6,170 nucleotides of DNA from Pseudomonadota bacterium (GTDB lineage: Bacteria; Pseudomonadota; Alphaproteobacteria; Rhizobiales; Beijerinckiaceae): NCBI GenBank assembly GCA_023450615.1, contig JAEXGT010000085.1, positions 1-6,170 of the forward strand, in the 5' to 3' direction. A model generated the notes under the pieces. The model saw nothing but the letters and a program-made list of their open reading frames with translations. It was not told the DNA's origin and did not search any database. Each line of letters opens with the position of its first letter. Within the stretch, counting starts at the first letter, position 1. Shown here one piece after another: positions 5,416 through 6,170 of this stretch. The position numbers and the translations under genes were made by a program.

Positions 5416-6170
5416 ATGCGTCAGCTCACCGTTTCCATCGACCGCTTCCCCATCGCGGGCAAGTTCACCATCTCCCGCGGCTCCCGCACCGAAGCCGTGG
5501 TGGTGACGGCCACCATCACCGAGAACGGTGCCGTCGGCCACGGGGAATGCGTGCCCTATCCGCGCTACGGCGAGACGGTCGAGGGCGTCGCTGCGGCCAT
5601 CGAGGCGCTGCGTCCGCAGATCGAGGCCGGAATGACCCGCGAGGCGCTGCAATCCGCGATGCCCGCGGGTGCGGCCCGCAATGCGGTGGATTGCGCTCTC
5701 TGGGATCTGGACGCCAAGCGCTCCGGCATCCGCGCCCATGTGACGGCAGGCCTGACCCGCTGGCAGCCGGTGACCACCGCTTACACGATCAGCCTCGACA
5801 CGCCGGAAGCCATGGGAGAAGCCGCGGCCAAAGCGGCCCAGCGCCCGATCCTGAAGGTGAAGCTCGGCGGACCGGAGGGCGAAATTGAGCGCATCCGGGC
5901 GGTGCGCAGGGCCGTTCCGGAGGCGACACTCATCGCGGACGCCAACGAGGGCTGGACCGAAGGCAATATCGAGGCCCATCTCGCGGCCTGCGCCGAGGAA
6001 GGTTACGCCCTGGTCGAGCAGCCCCTCCCCGCCAAGGCCGACGGATATCTCGCCAAGATCGCGCGGCCCGTCCCCATCATGGCGGATGAGAGCGTCCATG
6101 ACCGCCCGAGCCTCCAGCGGCTGGTGGGCCTCTACGATGTCGTGAATATCAAGCTCGACAAGACGGGCGG
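5416..6170 (+). CDS. dgcA: N-acetyl-D-Glu racemase DgcA / dipeptide epimerase family (3' truncated)
   Basis: This enolase-superfamily enzyme is open from ATG 5416 to the right edge (251 codons plus 2 nt); relatives have about 320-330 residues, so roughly a quarter is missing. The N-terminal capping domain (RFPIAGKFTISRGSRTEAVVV, GHGECVPYPRYGET) and barrel motifs match the L-Ala-D/L-Glu epimerase/DgcA group. Residues aligning with catalytic positions are present: the KxK pair Lys147/Lys149 (ILKVKLGG), metal ligands Asp175 (DANEGW), Glu201 (VEQP) and Asp224 (ADES), and the opposite-face Lys246 (VNIKLDK). DgcA racemises N-acetyl-D-glutamate, working with the N-acetyltransferase DgcN in D-glutamate catabolism; AEE enzymes epimerise murein dipeptides. 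The choice of DgcA rests on recalled alphaproteobacterial sequences and is less certain than the family. It is cytoplasmic, with no signal peptide. The ribosome site is weak (AAGAGA just before ATG). It is divergent from the MCE operon. Confidence 0.85.
   Translation, partial: MRQLTVSIDRFPIAGKFTISRGSRTEAVVVTATITENGAVGHGECVPYPRYGETVEGVAAAIEALRPQIEAGMTREALQSAMPAGAARNAVDCALWDLDAKRSGIRAHVTAGLTRWQPVTTAYTISLDTPEAMGEAAAKAAQRPILKVKLGGPEGEIERIRAVRRAVPEATLIADANEGWTEGNIEAHLAACAEEGYALVEQPLPAKADGYLAKIARPVPIMADESVHDRPSLQRLVGLYDVVNIKLDKTG

Noticed and set aside
5242..6099. Minus-strand open frame (285 codons) opposite the racemase gene
   Set aside because: The plus-strand frame carries all the enolase-superfamily motifs, and the antisense translation shows no recognisable family.

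Overview
The window looks like chromosomal DNA from a GC-rich alphaproteobacterium. The order Hyphomicrobiales (Rhizobiales), perhaps a Methylobacteriaceae member such as Methylobacterium or Microvirga, fits best. This is judged from codon use, the protein families and the style of an interspersed GC-rich palindromic element; species cannot be fixed from the sequence alone.

Layout, left to right. Bases 3-341 (+) are the C-terminal end of a larger protein whose start lies outside the window, followed by a strong intrinsic terminator (366-394). A lower-GC gene for a MepB-family protein follows (410-967, +). Bases 968-1255 contain no gene. They hold a REP-like palindromic element (about 1005-1108), a smaller inverted repeat (1140-1173) and the minus-strand terminator of the next operon (1190-1226).

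The centre of the window (5239 down to 1256, minus strand) is one compact four-gene operon for an MCE-type ABC lipid transporter. In transcription order it encodes a permease with an N-terminal STAS domain fused to an MlaE domain, the MlaF-type ATPase, a single-MCE-domain MlaD-type protein with a long helical C-terminus, and a PqiC-like auxiliary lipoprotein. Intergenic gaps are 3, 9 and 9 nt, and the terminator lies about 30 nt after the last stop. Together these should form an inner-membrane ATPase/permease complex, a periplasmic substrate-conducting ring and helical stalk, and a lipoprotein probably at the outer membrane, moving phospholipid or another hydrophobic molecule across the envelope. 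No MlaC-like soluble carrier and no separate MlaB gene are present; the fused STAS domain probably takes the MlaB role.

A 176-bp divergent intergenic region (5240-5415) separates this operon from a plus-strand enolase-superfamily gene (5416 to the window end, 3' truncated). It resembles DgcA (N-acetyl-D-glutamate racemase) and the L-Ala-D/L-Glu epimerases.

I do not see a clearly new system. The points most worth following are the exact 61-residue periodicity in the MCE protein's helical tail, the hybrid Mla/Pqi composition of the operon with its STAS fusion, the lower-GC MepB gene with an ambiguous start, and the palindromic element behind it.
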